The notes below the pieces were generated by a model. It made no database searches, was not told where the DNA came from, and saw only the letters and a list, made by a program, of their open reading frames with translations. The position numbers and the translations under genes were made by a program. Below, in pieces: positions 62,775-64,000 of a DNA stretch of 64,000 nucleotides (its first letter is position 1; each line of letters starts with the position of its first letter). Origin of the DNA: Tenacibaculum tangerinum (GTDB taxonomy: Bacteria; Bacteroidota; Bacteroidia; Flavobacteriales; Flavobacteriaceae); contig NZ_CP122539.1 of the NCBI RefSeq assembly GCF_029853675.1, forward strand, positions 605,001-669,000. Reading direction: 5' to 3'.

Positions 62775-63656
62775 ATGATAAAATTTAAACATGTACTGTG
62801 TACAGCGATTGTAAGTGTAGTATTGTATGCCTGTGGAAGTGATACGAATCCTCGGGTGGATGATTTTGACCATGAGGCCCAAGCTGTAATTGACAACGAT
62901 TCTTTGGTTGTGTTTTTAAAAAACAACTATTATAATGAAGTTCTCGACTCTGTAAAACCAATTACAAACGGTGAGACTCCTTTATTTGAAGATGATAAGT
63001 TAGTAACTAAAGAAGTAACCGAAAATGATATTAACTATACACTATATTATTACGTAAATAGAGTTGGTAATCCTGCGGAAGATAAAGGTTTTCCAACCGT
63101 AATGGATTCGGTATATGCGAAATACAGAGGGCAACGAATTGTTAATAGAGATAGTTTAAGCCGTGATTTTGATAAAAACACCACTTGGTTTTCTCTAAAT
63201 AATGTAATTAGAGGCTGGACCTATAGTCTTGTTGAATTTAAAGGTGGAAACAATGTTACCGATAACGGTCCTATAACTTTTGAAGACGGAGGTAAAGGAA
63301 TATTATTTATCCCTTCTGGTTTGGCTTATAGAAATAGAGGAACGACGAATATACCTTCTAATTCAATATTGTTATTTTACGTTGAATTGTGGGATTTTGT
63401 AGAAGATACTGATGATGACGGTGATGGTGTGCCTTCTATGGATGAAGATATTGATGGAGATGGGAATGCGAGGAATGATGATACTGATAAAGATGGAATA
63501 CCTAATTATGTAGATACCGATGATGATGGTGATGGCGTTTTAACAAAAGATGAAGATAGAAATGGTGATGGAAATCCAGCAAATGATTTTAATGATCCAG
63601 ATAAACCAACTGTTCCTGATTATTTGAATAGAGATATCAGAGTAAAATCTGTATAA
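62775..63656 (+). CDS. Lipoprotein with FKBP-like domain and acidic Ca-binding tail
   Basis: A 293-residue lipoprotein (lipobox LYACGS, Cys about 20). The middle resembles an FKBP-type prolyl isomerase (about 95-205: [42 protein letters not shown]), though part of the usual FKBP core is hard to see. The C-terminal 85 residues are thrombospondin-type-3-like acidic repeats ([39 protein letters not shown]) that would bind Ca. This pairing is common in Bacteroidota envelope proteins. It probably helps protein folding in the periplasm or on the surface. A strong terminator follows. Confidence 0.82.
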   Translation: MIKFKHVLCTAIVSVVLYACGSDTNPRVDDFDHEAQAVIDNDSLVVFLKNNYYNEVLDSVKPITNGETPLFEDDKLVTKEVTENDINYTLYYYVNRVGNPAEDKGFPTVMDSVYAKYRGQRIVNRDSLSRDFDKNTTWFSLNNVIRGWTYSLVEFKGGNNVTDNGPITFEDGGKGILFIPSGLAYRNRGTTNIPSNSILLFYVELWDFVEDTDDDGDGVPSMDEDIDGDGNARNDDTDKDGIPNYVDTDDDGDGVLTKDEDRNGDGNPANDFNDPDKPTVPDYLNRDIRVKSV

Positions 63657-63699
63657 TCCTGAATAACAGTCATAGTTTTTATTAGGATTAAAGTTAAAA

Positions 63700-63735
63700 A
63701 ATCTCTCAACAAACGGTGCTTTGTTGAGAGATTTT
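63700..63735 (+). terminator. Terminator after the FKBP-like lipoprotein
   Basis: A perfect 14-bp stem, AATCTCTCAACAAA (63700-63713) / TTTGTTGAGAGATT (63720-63733), loop CGGTGC, then a T-tract. Confidence 0.9.
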
Positions 63736-63775
63736 CTGTTAATTTAATTACTTTTACTCAAAAAGAAAAAGTCTA

Positions 63776-64000
63776 ATGGCCTATATAATTATTACTATTT
63801 TACTTCTATTTATCATTTACAAGATTCTTAAAAAAGAAAAAAAGCAACCAAAGATTGTCAATATAGTTGAAATTCCAGCGCATTGGTATCCATTACTAGA
63901 AGAAAATGTGTTGTTTTACAAAAAATTGAATACCAAAGATCGGTTACATTTTAAAAAGAGAATTCAATCTTTTCTGAATAGTGTTGAAATAGTCGCGGTA
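63776..64000 (+). CDS. M90/MtfA-like zinc peptidase, 5' part only
   Basis: The frame opens at ATG 63776 and runs 75 codons to the window edge. It has one N-terminal membrane helix (YIIITILLLFIIYKIL) and then IPAHWYPLLEENVLFYKKL and RLHFKKRIQSFL, which resemble the start of MtfA (M90) peptidases. The zinc site HExxH would lie beyond the window. MtfA relatives regulate sugar uptake in enterobacteria by binding Mlc; whether that holds here is unknown. Confidence 0.6.
   Translation, partial: MAYIIITILLLFIIYKILKKEKKQPKIVNIVEIPAHWYPLLEENVLFYKKLNTKDRLHFKKRIQSFLNSVEIVAV

Overview
The window looks like chromosomal DNA from a marine member of the Flavobacteriaceae (Bacteroidota), possibly Tenacibaculum-like, although the genus is a guess. 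The evidence is: strongly AT-rich DNA; Bacteroidota-type promoters with a TAnnTTTG -7 box; a porX-type T9SS regulator; a SusC/SusD pair; the fused lpxC-fabZ gene inside the flavobacterial HD-lpxD-lpxC/fabZ-lpxA-efp-lpxD2-sucD cluster; and a one-chain PurL. There are two tRNA genes (Leu-GAG and Lys-UUU). I saw no rRNA, CRISPR array or prophage.

Layout. 0.5-3.3 kb: a small Thr/Asp-rich secreted peptide and a TPR sensor kinase/response regulator pair. 3.6-6.7 kb: a redox/thiol-stress block of two operons (doxX-like, osmC, FMN reductase, YjdI-CDGSH fusion, yjdJ-like acetyltransferase; then a cysteine-less glutaredoxin-like gene and marR). A shared palindrome lies in both promoter regions. 6.8-10.2 kb (minus): kdsD-tatC-ahpD-like-lptB. 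10.3-13.5 kb: recQ, a VOC protein and an acetyltransferase. 13.6-15.2 kb: a gene remnant and an IS transposase with a probable frameshift near its start. 15.3-19.6 kb (minus): porX, DUF1287, tsaE, ald and a small membrane protein. 19.7-27.7 kb: HD hydrolase, the lipid A cluster, efp, sucD and fabG. 27.8-29.0 kb: an XRE regulator followed by about 800 bp of non-coding DNA carrying repeated TTTAC-N4-GTAAA sites. 29-33.9 kb (minus): purL, a carboxypeptidase-regulatory-like protein and tRNA-Leu.

34.1-60.9 kb is a large sugar-utilisation locus. A divergent LacI regulator faces susC-susD. Behind them are two giant lipoproteins of the FG-GAP/ASPIC-UnbV type, a vanadium-haloperoxidase/PAP2-type lipoprotein and a GyrI-like protein. 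A second block holds a GH13 lipoprotein, a GH97 alpha-glucosidase, two MFS transporters, a GH37 trehalase, a PfkB sugar kinase and a GH13 sucrose-phosphorylase-like enzyme. LacI-type palindromes sit in front of susC and in front of the GH13 gene, so both blocks are probably one regulon. The enzymes fit import and breakdown of alpha-glucosides such as trehalose and sucrose. The trehalase carries an N-terminal Ca-binding module that I know from fungal neutral trehalases.

After the locus come tRNA-Lys, shikimate kinase, a phosphoribosyltransferase, an S4 RNA-binding protein, a lipoprotein with an FKBP-like segment and an acidic Ca-binding tail, and the start of an M90-type peptidase that runs off the window.

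The most notable non-genic signals are a dispersed ~95-bp repeat present four times (near 3.8, 26.9, 40.3 and 49.3 kb), a CGTCATTGCGAG/CGAAGCAATCTG-type palindromic repeat lying in frame inside purL, and the three families of operator-like palindromes.
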